26,046 bases of DNA from Parasitella parasitica (taxonomy: Eukaryota > Mucoromycota > Mucoromycetes > Mucorales > Mucoraceae), in contig MU619404.1 of the NCBI GenBank assembly GCA_025201805.1, forward strand, positions 13,476-39,521. Direction: 5' to 3'. The position numbers and the translations under genes were made by a program. The notes below the pieces were generated by a model. The model ran no database searches. It was not told the origin of the DNA and saw nothing but the letters and a program-made list of their open reading frames with translations. Below, piece after piece: positions 1-10,793 of the stretch; positions within the stretch are counted from its first letter, which is position 1; the number at the start of each line of letters is the position of its first letter.

Positions 1-478
1 CAGATCTTCCAAGTCTTTCAAGAATTGTTTTAGTCAATTCATCAACAGGACTACCTTCAACAATTGCAATAAATTCTTCTTCTTCTCTTTCAATAAAGGC
101 ACGATCAATGTAAAGATCATCATCGTCCTCTTGGTTATCATCACTTTCCTCGTAGTCCAGAGGTTCAAAGGCGCCATTTTCTTCTTGGCTTCTTGAGGGC
201 AAGAAATCTCCATTACTTGCAGTTGAATTTTTCTTTATTGGAATGTATGAGAGGTTTGACACTTTTTGATTGTCTACGCAATGTTCACCTACCTCTGGAG
301 AAAACGTAGATTCACTAATACTTGAAAAGTTAGTAGAATTGGAGTTTCCAGAGTAAATTTCTTCTTGAGTTGACTTTTTTTGAATGAATGCATCCATTCT
401 TTTTTGCGATGCATCTTTTTTTGGTTTATTTTTAGAGCCTGCAAGACGGCCACGACCTTTGCCTGTAGATTTTGTCAT
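1..478 (-). CDS. Unrecognised protein, AT-hook-like and PIP-box-like N-terminus (3' end outside window)
   Basis: An open frame runs from an ATG at 478-476 to the window edge: 159 codons with no stop and no need for an intron. It is listed as partial because it continues beyond base 1. The first 15 residues are basic and AT-hook-like (GRGRLAGSKNKPKK). They are followed by QKRMDAFIQKK, which resembles a PCNA-interacting PIP box (Q-x-x-M-x-x-F-x), though the eighth position is Ile instead of the usual aromatic. The rest is Ser/Asn-rich and then strongly acidic (an Asp/Glu stretch around residues 105-140). These features would fit a nuclear DNA- or PCNA-associated protein, but that is inference from short motifs only. 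No enzymatic domain lies in the visible part, so the family is unknown. The upstream region 479-1366 should contain its promoter. Confidence 0.6.
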   Translation of the reverse strand, partial: MTKSTGKGRGRLAGSKNKPKKDASQKRMDAFIQKKSTQEEIYSGNSNSTNFSSISESTFSPEVGEHCVDNQKVSNLSYIPIKKNSTASNGDFLPSRSQEENGAFEPLDYEESDDNQEDDDDLYIDRAFIEREEEEFIAIVEGSPVDELTKTILERLGRS

Positions 479-1366
479 TGTAAAAAGATTTTAAAGATGT
501 TGTCCAAAGTAAAGCTTTCGTAAATTTATAAATTTAAGCGTTGTATCCAAAATTTGTATATATTTTGAATCTTTCCAAGTGAGACAGCAATAAACCAAAC
601 CAACGCTTATTTTATACACTTTGTGTGCCCCTCGCTTCATGGGTTTTGGGACAGCGCATCACAATTGACGATTGATGTTGTATTTTGTGATCCAGGAGAT
701 ATGATATTAATTGAACTATTTGAAACCCAATAACCTCGTTTTGAGCATTTTCATTGGTCGTTTAGAATTAATTGCTCAATTTTATTGGCTTAAAACCACA
801 TTTAAACCCAATAACCTGTAAACTAGAGGTTATGATTGGATTACATGACCCCACTTATGAGCAGTGAGCCGTTACAAGTCGGTATCTGGTTGCTACGCCA
901 ATTTTCAATGCCTGGTTGCTATAGACGCAAAGTTTTGATCCAATATCTTTGATCCAATAAATTATGCTGTCCGGACCGAAACAAATGATTTCCATTCATA
1001 ATTAAAATGCCGCTCAATTAGAAGTAGAGTTTTGGCCAATCAAAAATTAAGTTTCGCTTTCACAGGAACAAAATACTGTCCAATCAGAAATCTAATATCG
1101 CTGCCCTAGGAATAGCATTTGATTTCTCTGGCGGCGACGCTCTGTCTGATTGGGTGGTAGTTTGTTCGGTCCGGACAACATAATTTATTGGATCAACTGA
1201 CAGAGTATAAGAAAGGGGTTTTTAAACGATTTTTTTATATATAGTAATAGAGAGACAGAGAGAGAGAAATGCATTGGATTAGTTATTTTTTGTCAGAGGG
1301 TTATTCTTTTTTTGTGTTTTGTTTAAATACGCTCCCATTTTCTTTTCTTTTTTTTTTTCATTTTCT
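479..1366. other. Intergenic region: promoter of the left gene, 3' flank of H2A.Z, MITE-like element
   Basis: This spacer lies upstream of the minus-strand gene at 478 and downstream of the H2A.Z stop. I see no coding region. It is rich in CCAAT/ATTGG pentamers. The motif ACCCAATAACCT occurs twice (about 727 and 806), with a partial inverted copy just after the second. CTGGTTGCTA occurs twice (about 889 and 912). Positions 949-1196 hold the inverted-repeat element described separately. A GA-rich run lies at about 1247-1268. Positions 1340-1366 are T-rich, as expected for an H2A.Z 3' UTR. Confidence 0.6.
949..1196. mobile_element. MITE-like element with about 36-bp terminal inverted repeats
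   Basis: The left end (949-985) starts TTGATCCAATAAATTATG. The reverse complement of the right end (1161-1196) starts with the same 18 bases. The match then continues through TGTCCGGACCGAA, with one substitution and one single-base indel over about 36 bp. The total length is 248 bp, with no ORF inside. A 2-bp CT flanks both sides (947-948 and 1197-1198) but is too short to prove a target-site duplication. The structure fits a non-autonomous DNA transposon, and the family cannot be named. The interior also carries several CCAAT-type motifs, so a regulatory role is possible. A single copy in this window cannot show mobility. Confidence 0.6.
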
Positions 1367-1916
1367 TTAAATTTTCTTTCCAATCTTTGTGTTTCCAATA
1401 AGAGATTTGTGAATATGAGGAAGGACACCACCACCAGCAATAGTAGCCTTGATGAGCGCGTCAAGTTCTTCATCGCCACGGATAGCCAATTGCAAATGTC
1501 TGGGTGTAATACGTTTTACTTTAAGATCCTTGGTAGCGTTACCGGCTAATTCAAGAACTTCGGCTGTGAGATATTCAAGAATAGCAGCAGTGTAAACAGC
1601 AGCCTTTGCACCAACGCGTGCATTGCTGTTGCCCTTTGCTTTTAAATAACGATGAATACGACCTACAGGGAACTATAAAAGTATTATATATTGATTTTGT
1701 GTTGAGAGATATTCAATACCACATGTTGGAATTGATATATGAAAGAGACATTTACCTGAAGACCAGATCTAGCACTTTGAGATAAAGCAGGTGCTTTATC
1801 GTTTTGATCTTTCTTGTTGTTATGGTTGTCAGGTGCAATATCAGCCTGTAGAAAATGTTAGATACAATGTCTAGAGTTTTTTTTGCAATTTTTTCTTCAA
1901 ACGCAATCCATACCAT
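1367..1916 (-). CDS. HTZ1: Histone variant H2A.Z
   Basis: Replacement histone H2A.Z replaces H2A in nucleosomes flanking promoters and is deposited by SWR1-type remodellers. The exons on the minus strand are 1916-1914 (ATG only), 1845-1756 and 1672-1367, giving 132 residues, the usual size. The histone fold starts [18 protein letters not shown]2A.Z-specific features are [40 protein letters not shown], the [14 protein letters not shown] segment and a short basic tail. Canonical H2A has RNDEELNKLL and QGGVLPNI at these places. The N-terminal tail ([14 protein letters not shown]...) is less Lys/Gly-rich than in many orthologues. The first intron (1846-1913) begins immediately after the ATG. No other upstream exon gives a better tail, but this start is the weakest part of the model. 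The gene is head to head with the class I myosin gene, with 410 bp between the two ATGs. Confidence 0.9.
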
Positions 1917-2326
1917 TTTGATTATATGTGCGAAATTCAATTAAAAAGTGCTCTTTTATATTTTTTAATGATATTATATTTCCCAAATATAGTGAGAAAG
2001 AGAGAAAGAGAGAAAAAAAAAGAGAAAGAGAAAGAGAAAAAAATAAATAAAAAATAAAAAAACTTAACAACGCGCCTTTTTTCTTTCGCTGATTGGCATT
2101 TATAGCCATAGAGAGGGAGAGAGGGGCATCAAAGGGAAGTGCAGGAAGGGAGGGGGCTTGTAGTGCCGCTATTCTCTGGCTGCAAATTGATGGAAGAAGG
2201 AGCTTCGAGATGATTTCATTTTCGTGCTACATAAATTATAGTAATTTTCGAGGGAATAACTATTTCCATTTCTTTCTTTTTTCTTTCCTTTCCTCTTTAT
2301 TTAAATTTGCCTAAACAACACACAAA
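1917..2326. promoter_or_regulatory. Shared divergent promoter between H2A.Z and myosin I
   Basis: 410 bp separates the two start codons. It holds a long purine-only tract made of GAGAAA-type units (about 1994-2042) and then an A/T run. Next come a CCAAT box (ATTGG on the plus strand, 2092-2096) beside a TATAAA on the minus strand (2104-2099), and a GA/GGGA-rich stretch (2109-2156). A pyrimidine-rich tract (about 2266-2300) precedes the myosin ATG. The elements are visible in the sequence, but their use is inferred. Confidence 0.5.
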
Positions 2327-5300
2327 ATGGCCAAGGTAAAAAGAGACAATGAATACACTAATAAAGCGTATTAAGCTGGATTACAGAAAGTATTAGGCAA
2401 GAAAGGAGAGAAAAAGGTTATCAAAGCAAATCGTCCTGTAAAGGCAGATTGGAAGGAAGGCGTTAAAAAGAAGCAAGTGGGCGTATCTGATATGACATTG
2501 CTCACAAAAATTACAAACGAAGCAATCAATGAAAACTTGCAAAAGAGATGGCAAAATGCCGAGATTTATGTGAGTTGTAACGTTGTCTTGCTTTCCTTAT
2601 GAGCTAATCTTTACAATTGTTAGACTTATATCGGCCATGTACTCATTAGTGTAAATCCCTTCCGAGATTTAGGTATCTACACAGACAACGTTTTGGCTAG
2701 TTATCGAGGAAAGAATTTATTAGAGGTAAGATGGACAAAGAAGAAAGGCACATATACTTACGCTACATTTAGATGCCTCCTCATGTTTTTGCTATAGCTG
2801 AATCTTCTTATCGTCATATGAACAGTTACAAGGAGAATCAATGTATTATCATCAGTGGTGAATCGGGTGCTGGTAAGACTGAAGCAGCCAAGAGAATCAT
2901 GCAATATATTGCTGCCGTATCTGGCGACGGACAGAACTCCTCTATTAAAGAAATTAAGGAAATGGTCTTGGCAACAAATCCCTTGTTAGAAAGTTTTGGC
3001 TGTGCAAAGACACTTCGAAACGACAACTCTAGCCGACATGGTAAATATCTAGAGATTCAATTCAACTCGCAAGGTGAGCCTGTGGGTGCTGTGATTACAA
3101 ACTACTTGTTGGAGAAGGTGAGTTGCAGCATGTAAAAACGTAAATTTACAGTGTGTAACCAGCTCTATTTAGACCCGTGTTGTCGGTCAAATTGATAATG
3201 AAAGAAATTTTCATATCTTTTATCAGCTAACGAAGGCAGCACCTCCTGAATATCAACGTGAGTTTTTCTTTGTCTGCCTTGGTACATGTCGCCTAACTTT
3301 TTTATGCAGAATCATATGGTCTTCAGGGCCCTGAAAGCTTTTTGTATACTAGCAAAAGTGGTTGTTTGGACGTCCCAGGTATCAATGATGCAAATGATTT
3401 TCAAGCAACTTTGGTAAGTCAATGCAGGGGAGAGTATGCGGATGCAATCCATTAATACCGTCCATCCCATTATAGAATGCTATGGGTGTCATTGGATTAG
3501 AAAAGCACGAACAAGATGAAATCTTCAAGATGCTGGCAATCATTCTCTGGCTGGGTAACGTCGTCTTTGTTGAAGACGATAGTGGCAATGCGGCCATTTC
3601 AGATGGAGATGGTAATGTTCAACGATAATAATGACAATTCTGCACAGTCTCACAAATATTGAATGCATAGTGGCCAACTTCATTGCGTACTTGATGGAAG
3701 TGGATAGCGAGTCATTATCAAAAGCGCTCACAAGCCGTATCATGGAAACCCAGCGTGGAGGTAGACGAGGCAGTGTATACGAAGTACCACTCAATGTAGT
3801 CCAAGCAATATCTGTGCGGGACGCACTTTCAAAAACAATCTACGAGCGTTTGTTTGAATGGATTGTAACTCGAGTCAATATATCGTTGCAGGCACGTAGC
3901 GCTCATCAATACACTGTGGGTGTCCTCGACATTTACGGTTTTGAAATTTTTGAAGAAAACAGTTTTGAGCAATTATGTATCAACTATGTCAATGAAAAGC
4001 TGCAGCAGATCTTCATTGAGCTGACGCTCAAGGCTGAACAGGAAGAATACGTACGGGAGCAAATACAATGGACTCCCATCAAGTTTTTCAACAACAAGGT
4101 GGTGTGTGATCTGATCGAAGAAAAGCGCCCTCCAGGATTGTTTGCTGCCCTCAATGACGCTTGCGCTACAGCCCATGCTGATTCTAGCGCTGCTGATAAT
4201 TCTTTTGTGCAGCGCTTGGGCTTCTTGTCCAGCAATCCTCATTTTGAATCGAGAGGCTCCAAGTTTTTGATCCGCCATTATGCTGGTGATGTATTGTACA
4301 ACGTGGAAGGAATGACAGATAGAAATAAGGACTCCTTGCTTAAGGATTTGTTGAATTTGGCAACCGGCTCATCCAACCAATTCATTGCAAATACCTTGTT
4401 CCCTGAACGTATTGACCCCAATTCCAAGAAAAGGCCTCCCACTGCTGGTGACAAGATCAAGGCTTCCTGCAACACGCTTGTCACAAAGTTGATGCAATGC
4501 CATCCTAGTTATATCCGTACCATCAAATCCAATGACAATCGAAGCCCTTCCGAATATGATGAAAAGAGAGTGCTGCATCAAGTTCAATATCTTGGTTTAT
4601 GTGAAAACATCCGTGTCCGTAGAGCTGGTTTTGCTTATAGAACAGTAAGTTGTGTTTGCGTATTGAGATCATGTGGTATTCAATCCAGTATTATCTACTA
4701 GACTTTTGATAAGTTTATGGAGCGATTCTATTTACTATGCCCTACTACAGGCTACGCTGGTGAGTACATCTGGGGTAGAGATGCTATGAGTGGAACGTTG
4801 GAAATTCTCAAGCATAACAACATCGCCGCCGAAGAATGGCAAATGGGTACCACCAAAGTATTTATCCGCCATCCCGAAACTGTAAGTACATGCTTGCATG
4901 CTCAGGAGCAGATACTCACAAGATTCGTTTGCTATTACACAGATTTTTGCATTAGAAACTCTTCGAGACAGGTACTGGCACAACATGGCCACCCGCATTC
5001 AACGTGCATGGAGGGCCTACGTGCGATACAAGATTGAATGCGCTAGGAAGATTCAAAGATTTTGGAGACAAAACAAGTACAACATCGGGTACCTTCAAAT
5101 GCGCGAATATGGCCATCAAATCTTAGGCGGTCAGAAAGAAAGACGCAGATACTCGCTTGTAAGTATGAGACGATTTACTGGAGATTACATGGACATCAAG
5201 ACAGGCTCTGGGTTATCCACTATGATCAGAAACGCTGTGAGTCTTAAAGGCAACGAAGATGTTGTATTTAGTATGCGCGGCAGCACACTTGTTTCGAGAG

Positions 5301-6712
5301 CGATGAGATCCAGTGTCCCCAGCCCAAGAACTTTTGTATTAACAAACCAAAGCTTGCATATTGTCATGGCTACTAAAAACGGGAAAGTGCTGAGCATGAT
5401 AGATGAAAAGGTTATTAGTTTGAATATCATAAGCGGCATTAGCGTGTCGTCGCTTCAAGATGATTGGGTCGTTTTGCATTTAGATGGCTCGCCTGATGGC
5501 GACACTATCTTATCCTGTACCTTCAAGACTGAATTATTAGCCCACATGCTGCAGCAGACGGGTGGCAGAATCAAGGTCTTGGTTGCACCCCAAATTCAGT
5601 ACAAAAAGAAGGGAAATAAGGCTGTTACAATGAAGTTTGTAAAGGATGAAACTGCCAAGGGCGATGGCATTTACAAGAGCCACGTTGTCAAGATTTGCTC
5701 TGGTGCCCCAGCTAATAGTCGTAAGTTGTAACTCGACCTATTAGTGTCTCATCTAACATGGTAATATATTAGAATCTGCCCCTCCTTGTGCTAGAAAACC
5801 TCCTCAGTTAAGTACCAGGTCTACATCAGCCCCTCGTAAGAAAGCCAATCCGGTCCGCAGTGCTCCTCGGCCTACTGCTCCTGCTACTGCTGCTACTGCT
5901 GCCAATAATCGACCTGTCGCCAACAATATAGGTCGTTCTGCTCCACCTCCGCCTGCCCCACCAGTAGCAGCAAACAATGCTCCTCTGCCTCCCCATCCAC
6001 CACCTCCACCTGCCCCATCTTCACCTTTATACAAAGCCATTTATCCTTTTGCATCTCAAGAGGCTGGTGAAATCGCTTTTGAAAAGGGCGATATATTGGA
6101 AATTGTCGAAAAAGATGAAAATGGGTGGTGGTTGGCTCGCAAAGATAGCATTGAAGGATGGGTTCCCAGTAATTATCTGGAAGAATATGTTCCTCCTGTT
6201 GCTCGCTCAACTCCTCCACCTCCGCCTCCGCCTGCTAGAAGAGCCCCTCCTTCTGTGCCCACACCAAATAATGCAAGAGTCCCATCTCAACCACAACAGC
6301 CACAAACCTCAAACGTGCCTGCTTGGAAGCAAGAATTAGATGCCCGTAAAGCTGGTGGTGTTGGCCCGCTTTCAGCCAATACTCCTGTACCAGCTGCTAG
6401 AAAGCCGGCTCCTGCTCCTGGGCCTAAACCAGTAGTGCCTGCTAAGCCTAGTATACCTGGTAAACCAGTGGTCCCATCTAGACCTAGCGCTAATGGCCCT
6501 ACACCTGCTCCTCGTGCTCCTCCTCGTCCTGGTGGATCCAATGGCACACCACCTTCTAATGCTGCGGCTTCTTTGGCCGATGCGGTATGTTCTACTACCG
6601 TTTCATGTAAATAGTGTGCTAATAGCTCTTTTTTATTTATTTATCTATATAGCTTCGTGCTCGTAGACAACAAGCTCCTTCACAGCATGACGACGACGAT
6701 GATGAATGGTAA
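2327..6712 (+). CDS. myo1: Class I myosin (fungal MYO3/MYO5 type)
   Basis: Actin-based motor that drives endocytosis and activates Arp2/3 at cortical actin patches. Exons: 2327-2335, 2387-2569, 2624-2725, 2773-3117, 3173-3257, 3310-3413, 3476-3611, 3671-4644, 4702-4881, 4943-5720, 5773-6584, 6653-6712, giving 1255 residues, full length for the family. The motor domain (about 40-705) has the P-loop GESGAGKT (127-134), [20 protein letters not shown] (switch I region) and [15 protein letters not shown] (after switch II). The TEDS-site Ser (about 356, in [11 protein letters not shown]) is the residue phosphorylated by PAK/Ste20-type kinases in this family. Two IQ motifs follow (about 720-750: [18 protein letters not shown]), then a TH1 membrane-binding region (about 765-950). 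A Pro-rich SH3-flanking region, one SH3 (about 1050-1104: [20 protein letters not shown]) and a terminal acidic DDDDDEW Arp2/3-binding tail complete it. All introns are 47-68 nt. All key residues are present, so the gene is probably functional. Confidence 0.95.
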
Positions 6713-7030
6713 CGGCGATAGCAATATAACTAGCCAACTTTTGATCAACCGATTAGACTTGATTTTATTCTATTCAAAATACATTTCATAAACAAACATA
6801 TGTTACAGTAAACACTTTAGTATGTAAAGGCTAGGTATATATATATTGTTGTAGCGTGTAATATGACTGCACCAGCTTGATTGATCTGAAAATATACTCA
6901 AGGCACACAGGCTCTGTTTTATTTAGATTTTGGTTCAAATTAAAGCCGTTATTTAAGAAACCAGGCGACTTGTTCAAGATACAAAGTCTCACTGCGTAGT
7001 GGCATATCGCATAATATGTTATTGATTCTT
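6713..7030. other. Spacer between convergent myosin I and Zds1-like genes
   Basis: This 318-bp AT-rich stretch lies between two stop codons and should contain both 3' UTRs. It includes A/T-rich motifs suitable for cleavage and polyadenylation, such as AAAATACATTTCATAAACAA at about 6777-6796. I see no gene or repeat in it. Confidence 0.6.
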
Positions 7031-7263
7031 TTACTTTATTCTCTTCTTGAAAGCATTCGCTTTATAAATGGCTAATGGCACTTCATCTTCCTTTTCCTTT
7101 TGTGAGATGACAATCTTCTCAGTTATATTCTCTTGTTCATCGTCGCTATTCTCGTCGTCATCCTCTTCGTCATCATCGTCTGACGTAGAACTATCACTGC
7201 CTTGTTGTGGTTTATGATACATTTGCGTCTTTTTTTTATTGCCTAGCGTGGGTTTCTTTTTGA

Positions 7264-7302
<39 letters not shown>

Positions 7303-9280
7303 GCTGCTCTTGTTGTTTTCGCTGTTTGGGATTCAAGTAATTGTCCGGTACAACGAATCCAGTTGATTCGGCGGGACGAGGATTTGACATGAACATGGAA
7401 GTGTTTCCTTTTTGATTGCTAGCATTTGGATTGTTTGATCGTTTTTTCGATGATTGCTGCTGCTGCTGCTGCTGGCTTTGTGGTTGTTGAGGGGCAGGTC
7501 TTTGCTTCTTGACCAATCGTTTTCTAGGTATCTTTTTTTTAGGCTGCTCTTCTATTGGTATGTCATACGCTGCTGAATACGGTGCATTGGTAGCAATCAC
7601 AGACAAATACCAAAACATCTGGTTGGAGATCAGCACTTGTTCATGTAAGGGTCTTCTTGGATTGGCGAGCTTGACATGCGACATTTTATAAATGTTTCTC
7701 TCTACATGCAGCGGTAAACGTGTCATATGCATGCGATTGAGTTGGAAATCTTTGGGTGCTTTTTTAGGATCGTCAGCAAGGAAATCAAAAGTGGAGGTAT
7801 ATGAGCCATTGTTAAGGTTGTTGGCTTTTGATTTCCTGGAAAACAACGACGAGAGTGTAAATCTTTTAGCAATGCTTGTCGTAGTTGCAGTCGCTGCAGT
7901 AGTGGTGGTGGAGCTATCATTTGATTTCTCATCTTCTATTAATGGTGTAATGCTTGTCGCCGTGCTCAGGGTAGCCGTAGAAGCAGAAGCATTAGGTTCG
8001 ATTTTATTGTTCTTTTTGGAAGATTTCTCATCAGACCAAAATGCCCATGACCATGCACTTTTTCGGCCTTGATTAGATGATGGTGTCGATGTTGAAACGG
8101 ATCTAGCCAAAACGACTGGTGCTGGTGGTGACAATGACGATGAAGACGTTCCCTTCTTTTTATCTCTAGTGGCTATACATAAATCCCTCACTTCCTCATT
8201 TTCCACAACTGGTGAAAGCAGCGCTGAAGACTCTTGTTCCAGAACAGCAGATCCCTCTTTTCCATTCATGGCATCTGATAATATTACTCCTTCGGCTGAT
8301 GTCGATCGAACGATACTGCTCTTTTCAAGACGCTCAGAAGAATCCATACAATCAGATTCACTTTTTCGATTTCTTTGAGGTCCATTGACGGACGAATTTC
8401 GCTTAAAGTTAGTGCGAGCACCTCTTCTAAGCAATGGTCGATCTCCTTTAGGCACCAGTGCTCTGGATTCATCCAACGGTGATGAGTTTCTGTCGAAAAC
8501 CAAAAGGTCTGGCACATTTCTAGCATAGCCTACAAGTAGCACACATTATGAATACAGCACACAATGGCCAACCCCAATGAACCTACCTCCTGTAGTTGGT
8601 AGATGCAAACTCACGCTTCTTCGAAGTGCTATTTTTCGTTTTTTAGTGTCTTCTACTTCCTGGTCTTTTCCCTCTGTGGTATCTTTCTGTTTATGGGGTT
8701 TGCTCTCCAAAGCGTCTAGAGCTGCGTGGCGATCCTTCGCAGCTTCAACTGTATCGCATTCCTCCATGAGTTTCTGTTGATCGCTTGCCGTGAAATAAAC
8801 AGACAACACAGATTGTCTACGCTTCGTGCTCTTTTTTCGTACAATGAGACCATGCGTATCTACATACTTTTCAAATTCTGCTGGTGCAATTTCTGGATGC
8901 TGAGAAGCAGGTACCCTGTTTTGTTACAAAAAAAGGGTCAACAACACTGTATAGAGGAAGCATGTTTTACTCCTTTTGTGAAGTTTTTTACCCATTTACC
9001 AAAATAAGTGAGAAGGATTTGCTGTAGGAATATTAATTACTTCTGTACGTATACTTTCTTCGTCTGTGGATTTATTTAGCTGCCTTGGTAAAGAGAGCGC
9101 TCGAGTCAGGCCTGTTGTTTTTGATTCAGAATCTGATGTCGCTTGCTGTTGGGTATCTTTGGGTGGCTGCTGCTCACTTCTGTCCTCTTCGTCGATAGCA
9201 GTTGGCTTGGAGAGAAAATCCCAATCATCTTTACTCGATACATTTATTTCTGGCAATGCAGTGTTCGGCAGTTGATCCAT
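7031..9280 (-). CDS. ZDS1: Zds1-like protein (ZDS C-terminal domain)
   Basis: Zds proteins bind PP2A-Cdc55 and control its localisation, affecting mitotic entry, Cdc14 release and cell polarity. Exons on the minus strand: 9280-9000, 8915-8587 and 8529-7031, giving 702 residues. A conserved N-terminal block spans the first splice junction: SHLFW|VPASQHPEIAPAEF, then EKYVDTHGLIVRKKSTKRRQ. The hallmark is the ZDS_C domain at about 466-517: NRMHMTRLPLHVERNIYKMS, then HVKLANPRRPLHEQVLISNQ and MFWYLSVIA. It is followed by a Lys/Gln-rich tail with two polyQ tracts, one encoded by a pure (CAG)12 run (7265-7300). An acidic cluster (DDDDEEDDDENSDDEQ) and a basic C-terminus close the protein. The domain sits further from the C-terminus than in yeast Zds1, leaving about 185 low-complexity residues after it. 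Both introns keep the frame. Assignment rests on the two conserved blocks. Confidence 0.88.
7265..7300 (-). repeat. (CAG)12 trinucleotide tract coding polyQ in the Zds1-like gene
   Basis: Twelve uninterrupted CTG units on the plus strand (CAG on the coding strand) encode a run of 12 Gln. A second, shorter CTG run lies at about 7455-7474 in the same exon. Pure triplet runs like this are length-unstable. Confidence 0.9.
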
Positions 9281-9411
9281 TGTGTCTTTCGTATATTTCT
9301 TAAGAAGAAGAAAAAAAGAAATTAAGGAGATGTATACTGTAGCTTAATATATATAGTTATGCAAAATTATTAAGGGGGAGGGTCAAGTGGGGCAATCGCT
9401 GGAGAGACCTA

Positions 9412-9514
<103 letters not shown>

Positions 9515-10139
9515 TGGAGTTTAATAAGCCTTGACAACAACAATAATTGTCTAAAGAAACCTAAATGAATGAACAGTGACGAACTAAAAATCAATGATTG
9601 CCCCCACCAAACCTACAAAAAACTATTCTTAGGTGTGGTTACATTCGTGTTACAAGTATTTTCTTTATTCGTATTGATGACAGGAGGATAGATACGGGTT
9701 TCAAATGTTTAAAATAATTGGAATTACATGACACTGCAACTTTAAAATCTGTAATATCCATGTAGACAGCAGCACTAAGAAATTATCAGAAGAACGAGGC
9801 AGATACAGATTGCAAAAAAAACTTGACATGTTCCAAAGCAAACTTGTTCTATTATTTATGAAAAGTAAAACAGAAGTTTAATCGTGTTCCTCAAACCGAG
9901 ATGAACAGCGCATCGAAAGTGACACGGCCCAGCAAATCTGTAGCTCCTTTTCCACAACATACTTATTTATTGTACTAAATGTTGGTATGTTACCAATTAA
10001 TTTCAAAACATAAAAGGTAACAGCTGCATATCTAGCATGTTTACTAGTCATATTACATCATATTTCCTTTCCTTTCAAAATAATAAACTGCAGCGTATGA
10101 TTATAATTGAAAAAACAAAAATGATTAAAAGAAAGGACG

Positions 10140-10238
10140 CTAAGAGAAGGAATTAGTATCCAAACCCAGTTTCTTTTTCTTTGTTTCTTTAGCTTTACTT
10201 GTTCTGGGTGTATCAGAGGTGCTGGTTTTGTGTGACAT
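10140..10238 (-). other. Small orphan ORF, 32 codons, Lys/Thr/Ser-rich
   Basis: The frame starts at an ATG (10238-10236) in an acceptable context (CCAAATGTC) and ends at TAG. It encodes a basic, hydrophilic peptide starting MSHKTSTSDTPRTSKAKETK and followed by KKK and a short tail. The composition is more protein-like than the surrounding AT-rich DNA, but 32 codons can arise by chance. No splice partner was found. It may be a real micro-ORF, an exon of an unseen gene, or nothing. Confidence 0.15.
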
Positions 10239-10793
10239 TTGGCATAGTCACCGATCAGCACAGAGATGCAGCATAATTACGATTTTATCAGCTTTTGGAA
10301 AGGGGTCCAAACAACGGGAATTTGGTTAGAGAATTGAACTAATGTCAATAAAAAATTTCTATCAAGCTATGATGGTAATTTTTATCAAGACATTTTAAAT
10401 ATTACTGGCAATTCATAAAATTATACATTTCCCGTGAAAATTAAGAAAATACATCACTTTTCAAATATGGGACTATTCTAAAATGAGGCTCATCTACATT
10501 TAAAAAAACATATTCACAGGCTTGGTACTAATTGTGAGCCACCTTAAGAATTACGCACCTCTCTATATCTATTGGAGACCGATTTAATGCATACCACAAA
10601 TGTGATTATCTTTATATAGCGAAAAAATTGGAAGTATCACATCCTGTATCGGCTTTAGGGATTAAAGCTTGGTTCGGTGAGCAATGTATAAACAATGGTT
10701 GATTGAAAGCTTTTGTAGCTAGAAGTGCTTGCAACTTACCACTTACACAAATAATCCTCTGCTTAAAAATATAAAAATCAGCCAGAAAATGCA

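Noticed and set aside
1917-2109. Minus-strand frame MAINANQRKKKG as an alternative N-terminus of H2A.Z
   Set aside because: It runs into Phe/Ser/Leu low complexity from the purine tract. It does not resemble a histone tail, and a TATA-like sequence overlaps its start.
4760-4765. GTGAGT donor-like site inside myosin exon 9
   Set aside because: The reading frame continues through it with conserved myosin sequence ([15 protein letters not shown]), so it is not spliced in the main transcript.
5804-6547. Gly- and Ala-rich minus-strand ORFs opposite the myosin tail
   Set aside because: They are antisense shadows of the Pro-rich TH2 and SH3-flanking sequence.
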